Shown here one piece after another: positions 12,381 through 23,087 of a stretch of DNA of 64,000 bases (the first letter of the stretch is position 1; every line of letters begins with the position of its first letter). The DNA is taken from the NCBI GenBank assembly GCA_958450365.1, contig CAUEEP010000895.1, positions 599,001-663,000 on the forward strand, read 5' to 3'. The position numbers were made by a program, and so were the translations under genes. Under the pieces are notes generated by a model. That model had not been told where the DNA came from. It worked only from the letters and a program-made list of their open reading frames with translations, and ran no database searches. This stretch comes from Mesorhabditis belari. Its lineage: Eukaryota > Nematoda > Chromadorea > Rhabditida > Rhabditidae.

Positions 12381-12898
12381 AAATCCAAGCGTCTACAGAT
12401 GATTCTTTAGCTATAGCTTTATCAAAAGTTAATCGCTATTCACTAAGGTCTAACTATAAGCTGGGTTCTTGTCTTCTTAGAGAATGGCCTTGAAGTCAGG
12501 GATTTAGGGATGGGGAGAGTCGAGTCAGAGAGTCGATCTTAAAAGAGAAATGGGGAGGTGACCCGATTCTCCATTCTCCATTCTCCATTCTCTATTCTCC
12601 ATTCTCCATTCAGCCACTCATTTCCCCATCGCGCCACTTCGAGATCCCCCAACTGTGCCCCAAATTCCCAATCTCTGCCTCTCAGCTATTAGCATAATCA
12701 TTTTAAAGTTCTAATACCTAATCTATTGATATTTCTTGTTTTCCAGTTTGATTAGAAAACCGATTTCAATTGTCGATCGATAAAAGTTGATTTTCTAAGA
12801 TTTCTTTATTCATTAATTGTTTTTACTTTAGCTTTTCATTATCTTTTCTTGATTTAAAAAGTTTTTTTTTTTTTTTAGAGATTCCCTTCTCATTTCAA

Positions 12899-15800
12899 AT
12901 GCCGGCCTCATCGCGTGGCCCTCTTTTCGTTTGGGCTTGTTTACCTGATCAACCCGATTTGGCTAGAGTGTACACCGTTTTGGTAAGTGTCACACATTTC
13001 ATTTTCATTTCATTTCATTGTTTTTGCTCATTTCTTAAATTCTAGGCTGGAATCGGTTGTGATAATATTTCATTTGTGTCGGATTTGGCTCGAATCCCGC
13101 TCACATTACCTCGAGAAGATTCACCGATTAATGAAGGAAAAGAGCAAATGATATTAAATGGAGAAATGCTGGGAAAAGAAATGAATGATGGGCAGAGAGG
13201 TGGAGGGATGAGGCCAGCGAGTAGTCACACGGTTAGGTGAGTGATCGCTTGTGTATGCCTTTAAATCAAGTTGTTTTCTTTTAGTGACTCGTCATGTTCT
13301 CGAAGTATCACTCCTCCATCGTCAACAAACGATAATCCACCACATCGACAACCATCACCAATCAAGAGCGAACCATCAGATGATGTTGATGTGAATGACG
13401 AGGTTGATATCACTCTTGCTTCTCCACAAATTGATGATGACGATAGTGAGCCAGAGAAAGTGAGTTGGAGTTGGAGGCTTGAATAAGATTTTTTTAGATG
13501 CCGTTGAATCTTCATGCGATCGCTTCTTTTCTCTCAAATCAACATGCTCAACACCAAGCCGCAGCATCGATCCTTCGAGCAATGACACCAAAAGAAGAGA
13601 TTCCACAAATCAATGCAATGACGCCACAGGTAGCATATAGCTTGACTAGTTTGTTTATAGCATCATCTACTTATAGCATCATTTACTTATAGCATCACTT
13701 ATAGCATGATTGGTTTATAGCATACCATATTTATTCTAATAAACGCCCGCCTCCCTCGACCAACTTTAGACGCCTTGTTCTCCGCCCCATTTTAAGATAT
13801 TTTATGTTTAATATACTAAAAGATGGAAGACATTAATGACTATCTTTTGATATATTAAACATAAAAATTCTTAAAATGGGGCCGAGAACAAGGCGCCTAA
13901 AGTTGGTCGAGGTCGAGGCCGAGGGCCAACTTTAGACGTCTCGTTCACAATTCCATTTTACGATATTTCTATCTTTAATAGACGAAACGATAGCCCTTAA
14001 TGTCTTCTATCTTTTAGTATATTAAACATAAAAATTCTTAAAATGGGGCTGAGAACAAGGCCTCTAAAGTTGGCCCTCGTCCTCGACCCCTCGAACAACT
14101 TTAGACGCCTTGTTCTCCGCCCCATTTTAAGAATTTTTATGTTTAATATACTAAAAGATAAAAGACATTAATGACTATCTTTTAGTATATTAAACATAAA
14201 AATATCTTAAAATGTGACTGAGAACGAGGCGTCTAAAGTTGGTCGAGGGGGGCGGCGTTTATTAGAATAAATATGGTAGCTTCTTACATAGTGCTAAGCC
14301 TTTTACTAGTTTGATAGAATTGTAATCAGATGGTATTTTTGCTGTAAAATCAAGAATTTCAAATTCAGTCAGAAGCCGGTCCATCAGTTGATCTCTCATT
14401 TCTTCGAAATGTTCCCTCATCAGAAGGAAAGGAAAAAAGTGTCACTTGCCAGGTTGGATGATATTTCTATTTCTTTCTAATAGCCTATAACAATCTTATG
14501 AAAAATAAACAACAACCATGGCTAGAATTGAGCTTCCCAAACTGACCAAGACCAAGACCAAAAAGAGTCAAGTATTGCAAAACTTTTAAAGTTAAGCTCT
14601 TGATATTGGCTCTTGATATTGGCTCTTGGTATTAGCTCTTGGTATTGGCTCTTGATATTGGCTCTTGATATTAGCTTAAAAATCATCTCTTGCTATCAGC
14701 TAAAGCTATCAAATATTCCCTATAGCTGAATATTTTTCAGATATGTGAGAAATCGTTTTCCCGAAATGCTCGAAATGTCTCCCGGCATGCTGCTACGCAT
14801 TTCCCTCGAGCTGCTGCCAGGTTCATATTTTGTAAAGTACATAGTACAAGACGTAGTGCATATCTACATTCATATTATCTATAGATCTCTACATTTATAA
14901 CTTCAAAAAGGGGAAGGTAAAAAGTGGCATGTGTTGTCTCGAAATTTCGCCTGTAACGAGTGGTGTTGTGTCTTGATAGAGAGCCTTGTTTTTTTACTAA
15001 AAACTACCTTAAACCCTTGAAAAATCCGTAATACCGTAATCTTTTCTCAATAATTTCCCCCCTTCTTATCTATCTGGTGTGTAGAATTATAGGAATTTGC
15101 ATCCCAAATTTGCCCTTATTACAGCTTTAAGATGCAAATTTCTAGGTACACTTGCGGGAAATGTGGCGAGGCTTTTGGACGAAATGATCGAGCGAAATAC
15201 CATGTGGACACGAAACACGCGGGAAGAGCCGACTTGCATGATAAAGCGTGGGTTTTAAGAGGAAACGGTACTGTAGATGGACTCCTGTAGCTCTAGATGG
15301 ACTCCTGTAGCTCTAGATGGATTTCTGTAGTTCTAGATGATTTCCTGTAGCTCTAGATGGACTCCTGTAGCTCTAGATGAATTCATGTAGCTCTAGATGG
15401 ATTCTAGATGTAGACAGGAGTTCTGTAAATGGATTACTGTATCTGCAAGATCCAAATCTCAATTTCACACGTTTCAGAAAAGACTCCGAGTACTCAGAGG
15501 AATGGGTGAAAGCCGTCAAGCAGTGTTTCCCCGGATTCGACTTCTCACCCAGGGACACCCACGCGAGGACACCGGTGAGCTCGGGTTTAACAACAGTAAG
15601 GCATAAGGCCCTCCCCTGACCGTATTGGGATACGTGTCGATGTAGCTCATTGGTAGAGCGTTTATTCGATAAGCGGAAGGTCGCAGTTTCGAATGCCGGC
15701 GCTGATTTTTTTTGTATTCCCAGCGTCAACCCATAGAAGGACCGACGTGTCCAACTGATTGATAGATTGTGGATAGGGGACTGCTTTCTAAATAACAATA

Positions 15801-18775
15801 CTGAAAGTAGTAAAGTACTGACTTGAATAGCCAAAAGCAGTAACAATACTGGTCTAATGAGTTTAAATGGCAATTTTGATGGTTATAGTATTTTACAAGG
15901 TACAGTACTAGTCTAGTATCTTGTCATCAGGGTATACGGTATTGTAGCTACAGTACTTAATTTATTTTCCGTTTTTTAGAGTAGTGTTGCTGATGCGGAG
16001 ATGGTGGCCGTTTCGCTCGTTTCTACAACAAATGGCGTTGTTGGAGCGCTTCGTGGAATGTCAACACCGAAAGGGAATAGTGGAGAGGTCCATTGTACGG
16101 TGAGTTGGGGAGAATCTGAATATGATCAGTTAGGAAATCAGCTTACAATAGAGTCCAAAGAAAGAGCTAGAGTCTGGTTGAAGTTTAAGTTCCGTACTTT
16201 GTCCTGTACTGTACTGTACTATCTGATATTATAACCAAATCAATTTCCATTTCCAGCTCTGCTCGTGGACCCTTTTCCAAAGCTCGCCCACATCGCAAGC
16301 TGTCGAACATGCCGTCAGTCATTGCCCACCACAGGTTTGTGCTAAGAGATAAGAAGTAGGATTTCTATATTTCTATATTTTAGTATACTTGTTCCCAATG
16401 CGGTGAACAAGCGGAGAAGAAAGCCGCGCTCGAGTCCCACATCTCGTCTCGACATCACGGAAATGCGCAACTCATCGATTCAAGGTTTGTTTTGGGATTG
16501 CTTTGACAAGTTGATCATCATTAAGTCATCTAGCTAGATCTGTGTAAACTCGTTAAGTCTGGTTTAGCTTTGAGCTATTTTAGTCTGGTCTAGCTTAGAT
16601 CTAGCTAGTTTAGTCTGGTTTAGCTTTAGGATCCTGTTCTCCAGGCTTAGAGTCAGTTTTGAAATCTCTTAATGGGGATGATTTCATGGAAATCCGGGGT
16701 CCCGGATCGATGGAGTGAGTTTGAGAGTAGAGGGGAGAAGGGGAGAGATGGATGGGTGAATGGATAGGTGGAAAGAAGAGGAGTGTCTCCCCATGCATCG
16801 AGATACAGTCTTTCTCTAAAGAGAGAAACGGGGTGAGGCTGGCCGAAACAGGTTCTCCCCCCGCGTTTTTGGCCAGCAAAAGAAAGAGATGACATTGGCA
16901 GGGGGAAAGAAAACCCATAGGCAATTTGTGAGCACGGGATTGCAGGGACGGGCATCGGCTGTGGATGGCGGTGGACCGGATTGGCTTTCTCTTGTGCCGT
17001 TACTTCACGATTTCTTAGGTCTTGGGAATCGTGCTCTTTGGTTTAGGACAGCTAATTATTACCCCACACTTCTCTGCATCTAGGATTCAGTTATTGAATC
17101 ATCTTGTACTTTGAAGCACCTTTCTGTTAGTCGATTATCTAGCGACCATTACTCAACTCTATTTTTCTTGATGTCATCTCTGGAGTTGGTGATTGACCTG
17201 GGAGCGGGGAGGTTCACTTGACAATGAAACTGAGAGAAGAAGAAGCTCATTCACTGTGCGAGTGTTATAGTCGTTTTGTGTGAAGGGTGAAGCACTGACA
17301 GAGCAGCCCCAAACGAGTGGAGAGGCAGGGGAGGGGTGGCCTTGCAGTGCAGGGGTACCGAGGCTCCCCCAGCCCAGCCCACCCAGCCCTCCCAGCCCTC
17401 CCCCCTTCCCCCAGGGTGACAGGGGCAGAACCGGACCCCTCAGGGGAGCAAGAAGAAGAAAAGGAGTGGTGAAGCCAATCCAATACAGATACACAAAGAA
17501 GAGAAGAAAAGAAGGGTCTCTCTGGCCGGGTAGGGGGAAAAAAGGAGCAAGAGAGCAAGTTTTCCCCTCGTGACAGGGCACCTGAGAGAGCTTTCTTTTC
17601 ACTAACCTTTTGCCAGTGAAGCTTGGGGGAGCGGCAAGATATTTTTGATGAAAATGTTCTTCTAGGTTTAAGCCAAGCTAGTACTAGGGATCTTTAGCTT
17701 TATTGTTATTGAGCTACCCACTAGTGCATGAATATAAAGTTTTGTTATTGTTATGAACTTCTTAGGTGATTATACTAGCTATTGTAAGCTAATGATATTA
17801 ATAGATCAAGAAAATAGAACGATTCTCATCAACCGAATCTTTATCACTTCTCTGGATTGAACTCGCATTAGAAAATTTCCAAGAAAGCTGATTTCTTAGT
17901 TTTATCCATTCTTATCATTTGCTTTAGAAGTGAACCATTTTGAGCCAATTACTATACTTTAGTGTTGAACTTTAGCATTGATCATCAGAATAAGCTCTAA
18001 ACTTCTCAAGAAACAGTTGATGACTCATCGTAAACCGATACAATTTCTTGGTTCTTGCTCAAAAAAACCGAGTGTTGGTGTTGGCCATAAAGAGACAGAG
18101 AGATTGGATGGAGACCTGGAACGGGAGATAGAGGAGAAGTAGAGATGTAGACAAGATAGAAATGGCTAGAGAGAAGGCCTGAGAGTTGGGCTGTGAGAGT
18201 ACCGGGGCTAGGGAGTGACCTTGATCCGAATCGACGGTCCCAATCTCTCATCCCGTGCTCCCCTTCTCCTTTTTTGCCTGAAACGGGTCCCCGGCCCCCT
18301 TTTCCCCGTCAGAACCCGATCTCTCTCTCTCTCTCATCCATCGATTACCGTAATCACGCAGCACATTCCAGTCACTCACAAACTCCCGAAAAATGGCCCA
18401 TCTGGGAAAAGGGGTCGATGGAAAATTTGAAACAACTTTCAGAACTTTTTATTATCGATTTTTTTTTTCAGCACTAAGGGTGAGCCTCAATTACGCGAAT
18501 TGGCACTGATGTGTTTCCCATCACGAGCCAACGATATGGATAAAGCTTTCGAGGAACGCGCGAAGACTGTCTCAAAGAAGAGAAGAATCGATTCACTGAT
18601 TGAGGTGAGATTTGCGGGGGAAAAGTAGAGACAAAGTGCACTAGAAAAGTAGGGGGCTTTTTAGAGGAAACGGATTAGCCAGGAAAACGGAAACTTTCTT
18701 AATTAGTTGATGTTAATCCCGAAATTCATCAATTCATCAATTTAGAGCAAGAAAAAAGTGATGAAGGCTGGCTAA
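12899..18775 (+). CDS. C2H2 zinc-finger protein with duplicated finger module
   Basis: Thirteen exons are inferred: 12899-12982, 13046-13236, 13285-13459, 13498-13629, 14369-14452, 14741-14820, 15146-15247, 15478-15574, 15980-16099, 16257-16334, 16384-16484, 18472-18605 and 18746-18775. The last exon is least certain; reading through exon 12 instead stops at 18628. The N-terminal half is acidic and Ser/Pro-rich, with a sumoylation-type IKSEP. It is followed by two modules, each a C-x2-C/H finger plus a YTCxxCGE finger ending HxxxxH and then a Cys-Phe-Pro block (KQCFPGF, LMCFPSR). The end is basic (KKRRID). The predicted role is a nuclear DNA- or RNA-binding regulator. The ATG lies 18 nt after a long T-run ending TTTTAG, so trans-splicing is likely. 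Introns carry an inverted-repeat element, a tRNA-like element and GC-rich islands. I do not recognise an ortholog. Confidence 0.8.
13723..14278. mobile_element. TA-flanked palindromic MITE in zinc-finger intron 4
   Basis: The ends are TACCATATTTATTCTAATAA and its complement, flanked by TA. The interior has at least four alternating copies of CAACTTTAGACGCCTTGTTC, around TTTAATATACTAAAAGAT stems. It makes up most of the intron. No coding capacity. Confidence 0.8.
15269..15412. repeat. 20-bp minisatellite (CTGTAGCTCTAGATGGACTC)
   Basis: About six or seven imperfect tandem units fill the zinc-finger gene's intron 7. Confidence 0.85.
15636..15705 (+). other. tRNA-like element with T-run
   Basis: D-arm GCTCATTGGTAGAGC is well formed. 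A possible 5-bp anticodon stem (CGTTT/AAGCG) has loop ATTCGAT. The TTCGAAT T-loop has a mismatched stem and the acceptor stem pairs poorly. A T8 run follows. Core length matches 55634-55705 exactly (62 nt from AGCTY onward). It lies in intron 8 of the zinc-finger gene. Confidence 0.55.
16660..17600. other. Two GC-rich strand-skewed islands in intron 11
   Basis: Purine- and pyrimidine-skewed blocks (about 16660-17010 and 17200-17600), plus a third at 18060-18440, expand the last long intron of the zinc-finger gene. They resemble those in the gene-free 6.5-12.7 kb region. Confidence 0.5.
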
Positions 18776-19674
18776 GAGAAACGAGGAGACGAATGAATAG
18801 GGCTAATGAGCCCACTTCATCACTTTACTTATCCCAATTATTTGTATTTTCTGGTTGTGTTGTACCCTTTTGTGCTGTGATTTTTTTTTCGTTCTAGTTC
18901 GTGAAAATTCCCGTTCTTTTTTTTTGGTTTTAGTATTCGACGTAATCTCAAAAGCCTTTCCCCCTACTTGAACAGAAAAATTGAGAAATTTCTCTACGCT
19001 ACTTAATCATTACGCAATATACGCAATTGGGGTGTTTGGATTAAATTTCGTGAAAAAAAATCGGAAAGCCATCGCCGGGATCGAACCCGGGTTCTTTTGA
19101 CTGGTAGGCAGGCACTTTAGCCACTCCGCCGGTGGAATATCGATGGAATATGAAATCGATGAAAGACTCTATCCAAATGCCCTTTATCAACATCAGAATG
19201 ATATCAAGAAAACGTTCATAATCATCTGTTTTCAATACTTGCCACTTTATTCGGAAAAAAAGCCAAAATTGCCTTAATTTTCCCCTCGTTGCCTTATCCA
19301 ATTCGGTAAATGTGACTCTAGTGGATCAAGATTTGTATAAAAGCCTCACCGGAGTCACATAAACCTTCAAAATTATTTGATAGTTTCGATTTTAGTTGAA
19401 AATTTCAATTTTCTCAAATCCTCTTGCCTTTTTTTTATGATCAAAGCCTTGCCTGAACAATCAAAATGTGATAACTACGCAAATTTTTCCAAAAATACAA
19501 TTCATCCCGAATTTTTCCACTAAAAATATATGCAAAATGTGATAAGAACTTATATTCGGCACCTGTAATAAATAGTCCTAAAAAAATAAAAACAATGAAA
19601 AATTTGAGAAAACAAAACAAAAACACAGGAATTGATACCAAAAAGAGATCACAAGATTCAATCAAAAATTCTCC
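18776..19674. other. Intergenic region between convergent genes
   Basis: Lies between the zinc-finger gene (+) and GTF3C5 (-). It contains T-rich DNA and one minus-strand tRNA-like element. No further gene seen. Confidence 0.6.
19068..19136 (-). other. tRNA-like element with T-run (minus)
   Basis: On the minus strand, GCGGAGTGGCTAAAGTGCC (box A-like) is followed by CCGGGTTCGATCCCGG (box B). The T-arm forms a perfect 5-bp stem only with a 6-nt loop. A run of eight T lies just beyond. The acceptor ends do not pair well, so I do not call it a functional tRNA. Confidence 0.55.
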
Positions 19675-22600
19675 TCAAACCCATTCATCCTCATCCATCT
19701 GTGGTGCGTCCTCGATTGTGTAATCCAAAACATTCGTCGTTTTCTCGACATCCTCTTTCACCAACTTTCGAATTTGGTCCATAGACTCCTAAAAAAAAAA
19801 TTCAAAAATTAGAGTTATATGAATGTTCACTGATCCAATTCTTCAAAAAAACCCACCGCATTCATCCATCCATGTGTATCTGTGACGACATCTGGTGTTG
19901 GCCGTTTCTCGATCAATTCTTGTGCCTCGGCGATCTCGATGTCACACAAACAGTACCACATCTGACGCACGCGAGGTAATCGACCTGAAAAGAAGATTTT
20001 TGTTTCTGTTCAAACACTTGACTAAGCTTGATCAAGTCAAAGCAAACCTGGAGTATATGCGTAATCGATTGGCTCATGCTCCTCACCCGTTGACGGTAGA
20101 ACTTTCCTCTCCGTCGCCACTTTTAGCCGTTGACGCTCAGGGATTCGTGCGTGTTGTCTAAATTAAAGATGTACGATACCTGTCTCCGTAAATTTCCATC
20201 TCTCAATTTACATTTGTGTGTTTGTGTCTAAAAAACCAAAAATTTTCATTTATCGGTCAAATAAAAGAAACCGATTCGCTTCCGAAATCACCATTCGGCA
20301 CTTTTCCTTCAACACCTTCAACCGACTTTAAACGATGGCGGCTTACGTAAGTTTTTTAATATTTTCTTATTGAATTGTTTACTGCTTGATTTCGAGCACC
20401 CATTTTATCCATGTTGTTCGGTTGAAACGTAACTAGGTATTAGTCTTAATGTATCATTTCTTTTTAGCACTCCGCCTATTTGCCCTCAATGCAAAAGATG
20501 CCCGGTCTGACCAATCAACAAGTCTACCAAATTCAACACTACAACGAGATGAAAGCCGCCGGATTCGATCTACTCGCCCATTTCAACGCTCAATACGCCG
20601 CTCATCATGCCGCCCAACAAGCTGCCTATCTGGCTGCCGTTCATCAACAACAGCAGCACAAAGGTATTTGTGTTCTGATTGTTACTTTAATTTTCTGTTT
20701 ATATTAGGCGCTCATTCGGGCCCCTACGATGACTGTGTGACGGCTGTTGAGGGACGTGAAGCTGCCGGTCGTCAGGTACGCTTTACTTTATTTTTTCTAA
20801 TCTTTCCATTTTAGGTTGGAAACGGAACTTTTGTCGAGATTGTTGCAAAAGCTCCCGTCTACTCTCAATACTTCGGCAGCTTCTACGGATACTGAAAGGG
20901 ACTTCTCAATCAATTCTACACGGCCCACTCATCAACCGCACCTTGAATAAATGTTTTTTTTATTTGGTTGCCTGTTGAATACATGTTCGATTAGCAGTAA
21001 TTTTTGTGATTTGGTTTTGGTGAAATTGTGTGTAAATCTCACCTGAACGAAACGACGAGTGTTTGATATTTCTTTGCTTCGGGGTCAAGTCGTGGATCGT
21101 ACCCGAAGCGGCACCATAAGCGTCCCCACGGACCCGACGAAATGTAGAAGGCGAATTTTTGCAGCAAGGCTCTGAAGTGAAAAATTATGTGGCTATAAAC
21201 GGGTAATTACTTTAATAAGTTGTCTTCGAGTCCCGTCTTGAACACACAGGCAACCCGAGTCCATAGAGGACGTTCGGCAAAAAGTTCGGCGAGGCGGCGG
21301 TGAGGCTCGTCACGTTTGCATCTAAAAGAATAAGTATTGCACCCAAATTTTAAGTCGAGCCAGTAAATTGACTATATTTGTAAGTTAACACGATAATCAC
21401 CTGTTATTAGCATCGGCAATAGCCTCCGCTGGCGGCTCAGCCGGAAATGGATCGTTTGCGTGAACGGTGATCGATAGTGCTTTTCTTTCGACTCGTAAAT
21501 CTAAAAAATAAAATTCAATTGGTCAAAAATATTGATTCTACTTTGTCCATGGCCCGTCTTTCGCCTCGTTTTTTCAATCGAGAAATCGGTTTCCCGGCAT
21601 AGAATCTTCTGCGACGGTGTGTTGTATCTGAAAATTTTAAAATTGTTTCGAATATCAATCTAAAACCGACCGGCTGAACTGAAATGGCGGCAAAAACAAT
21701 GGCGTGGTCGAGCTGGACGTGTCGGGCTTTTGCCACCAACATAGCGCGTCTCTCAGCGTGAGCGGAATGAGCTGCGGGATGAGATCCTCGTGCACGCCGT
21801 GGTTGCCCATTTTACCTAAAAACCATTTGTTTATGCATTACAAATATCAAAAATAAACACAAAACCTGTAAGATTTTCAGAAAAACTACCGTAAAAACTC
21901 TAATAGAAGCCCCCCGGAGGGTTGAAAAATAGAAACCCCTTTTTATTTTGAGATTTTTATATCGTAACCCAAAAAATAGGTATTTTACACTTTTATTAGT
22001 GCAGGGATTTTTCGAGAAGGAACGTGAGCACATGCACAGCCTATTCAAAGGCGCTCAAATTGGAAGGAAACTATCAAATACGTCAAGGGTTTTTCTATGC
22101 ATGCGGCCGCAAAGAAGTATCGAGTTGATCGTGCAATGCTTCGATGATGGATCAGACAAGAAAAAAAAGCTTTTGCAGCCAAAAAGCCAAGCAAAACGTT
22201 TGAAAGGAGGCGGGCGACACTTGAGGTCGATTGAGCTAGGGTTTCTACCAGGAATTTATCACAAAAATTTGTTCGATTTCTAATTTTTGCATTGAAAAAT
22301 AGAAGCCCCCTTTGGAGGAGGGTTGAGGAAATCATTCAATCAATCATGGCTGAAACAATTCAAGCTTACAGTCATTCTCAGAATTTTATTCCAAAGCAAC
22401 AAACCTTTAACCGGTAGATACTGAAAGTCGCACATTGTGTTAAACGAATAGAGATGACTAACCTAGAAATAATCTAATTCTTTTGAAAAACACAACTTTC
22501 CTACCAGTCCCAAACAGTTTGCCTCGATTGTGGTCGGATCTTTCTTCTTTCTTCTCACTGTCATTACCAAATGCATCGTGCCGGATGTGATCTAAATCAG

Positions 22601-22899
22601 TACTTGTTGAACAAACTCTAAGCAAATTACTTTTGATTCAATACTTCTTTCCGACGATAGTCCACTCGTATAAGGATTCTCGGGAGTTGGTCGAAATTCC
22701 AATTGTCGATTGTTCACATAAGCCTGAAAGTTGTCAGTAAGCGTAAACTTGTCTCCCAAAACACCTGATTTATCGTCGTCAATCCGCCTAATGTGTCGAG
22801 TGCCCGCTCCAAATTGTTGATGATTCCTGGGTATTCAACGAGCACAAACTCGGGCACAACGACATCTTGTTGCGAAAAAAGTTTTGATGTGTGTAACAT
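19675..22899 (-). CDS. GTF3C5: General transcription factor 3C subunit 5 (TFIIIC)
   Basis: Subunit of TFIIIC, which binds the A and B boxes of tRNA genes for RNA polymerase III. Exons in coding order give a VEYPGIINNLERALDTLGG block. Then come LEFRPTPENPY, CDFQYLPVKG, LPPFQFSRS, ELFAERPLWTRVA, the hallmark FYISSGPWGRLWCRFGYDP with KKYQTL, and RLPRVRQMWYCLCDIEIAEAQ. The C-terminus is acidic (EDAPQMDEDEWV). This order matches human GTF3C5 throughout, and a length of about 430-450 residues fits. The ATG at 22899 lies directly behind an AG acceptor, 189 nt downstream of the SNAPC3 stop, suggesting SL2-type processing in an operon. One intron (about 20170-21045) contains an opposite-strand gene; its flanks join in frame as VSF/R/QHARIPER. 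Another intron (about 21830-22400) contains repeat DNA. Confidence 0.93.
20335..20895 (+). CDS. Nested 118-residue protein of unknown function
   Basis: Four exons (20335-20346, 20468-20663, 20708-20775, 20815-20895) have consistent phases and GT..AG borders and give a 118-residue product. It begins MAAYHSAYLPSMQ. The middle is Ala/His/Gln-rich (AAHHAAQQAAYLAAVHQQQQ), followed by a less biased C-terminal half with a single Cys and ending YFGSFYGY. There is no signal peptide or membrane segment. An AATAAA lies 51 nt after the stop. The whole gene sits on the opposite strand inside an intron of GTF3C5. Coding-like codon use, four in-phase exons and a poly(A) signal support a real gene. I recognise no family. 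Confidence 0.75.
20946..20951 (+). terminator. Poly(A) signal of nested gene
   Basis: AATAAA 51 nt after the TGA of the nested gene. Confidence 0.7.
21888..22330. repeat. Repeat element in GTF3C5 intron
   Basis: Starts TACCGTAAAAACTCTAATAG, like the TA-flanked MITE ends in this window. The block AATAGAAGCCCCC...GGAGGGTTGA occurs at both ends in direct orientation. Its ORFs on both strands are non-coding. Confidence 0.55.
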
Positions 22900-22901
22900 C
22901 T
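22900..22901 (-). promoter_or_regulatory. Putative SL trans-splice acceptor of GTF3C5
   Basis: On the minus strand, TATTCTTTTAG abuts the ATG at 22899. No upstream coding exon is visible between it and the SNAPC3 poly(A) signal. Confidence 0.6.
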
Positions 22902-22997
22902 AAAAGAATACATGAAGCCAAAATGATTAGAGCTTTAATGAAAAGAACTTTTCTCGCCACAAAACAAATTTTTCAAAATTCTTTTCCTGAAAAAGCT

Positions 22998-23003
22998 TTT
23001 ATT
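22998..23003 (-). terminator. Poly(A) signal of SNAPC3
   Basis: AATAAA on the minus strand, 85 nt after the SNAPC3 stop and about 100 nt before the GTF3C5 acceptor. This is typical spacing inside nematode operons. Confidence 0.65.
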
Positions 23004-23087
23004 TAGCCTGTATCATTGAGATCATAAAAGCTAAAAAAATATAAAACATAACAAAATGAAATAAGCAACAAAGCATCAATGGAAACT

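Larger units (their letters stand above)
6348..12898. other. Gene-free region with GC-rich strand-skewed islands
   Basis: I could not support any gene in these 6.5 kb. AT-rich DNA alternates with 200-800-bp GC-rich islands at about 6600-7380, 7540-7830, 9030-9440, 9965-10260, 10380-10570, 11500-11690 and 12500-12680. Most run from a purine-rich half (GGGGA, GAGAGA) to a pyrimidine-rich half (CTCTCC, TTCCC), often with CTGTACAG or TGTACATGG nearby. The many short overlapping ORFs are low-complexity translations of these islands. Tandem repeats are listed separately. Confidence 0.6.

Noticed and set aside
15636..15705. Functional tRNA-Arg (anticodon TCG)
   Set aside because: One folding gives a 5-bp anticodon stem, but the acceptor and T-stems have several mismatches.
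15373..15873. Minus-strand 166-codon ORF
   Set aside because: It spans a minisatellite, a zinc-finger exon and a tRNA-like element on the opposite strand; no domain is recognisable.
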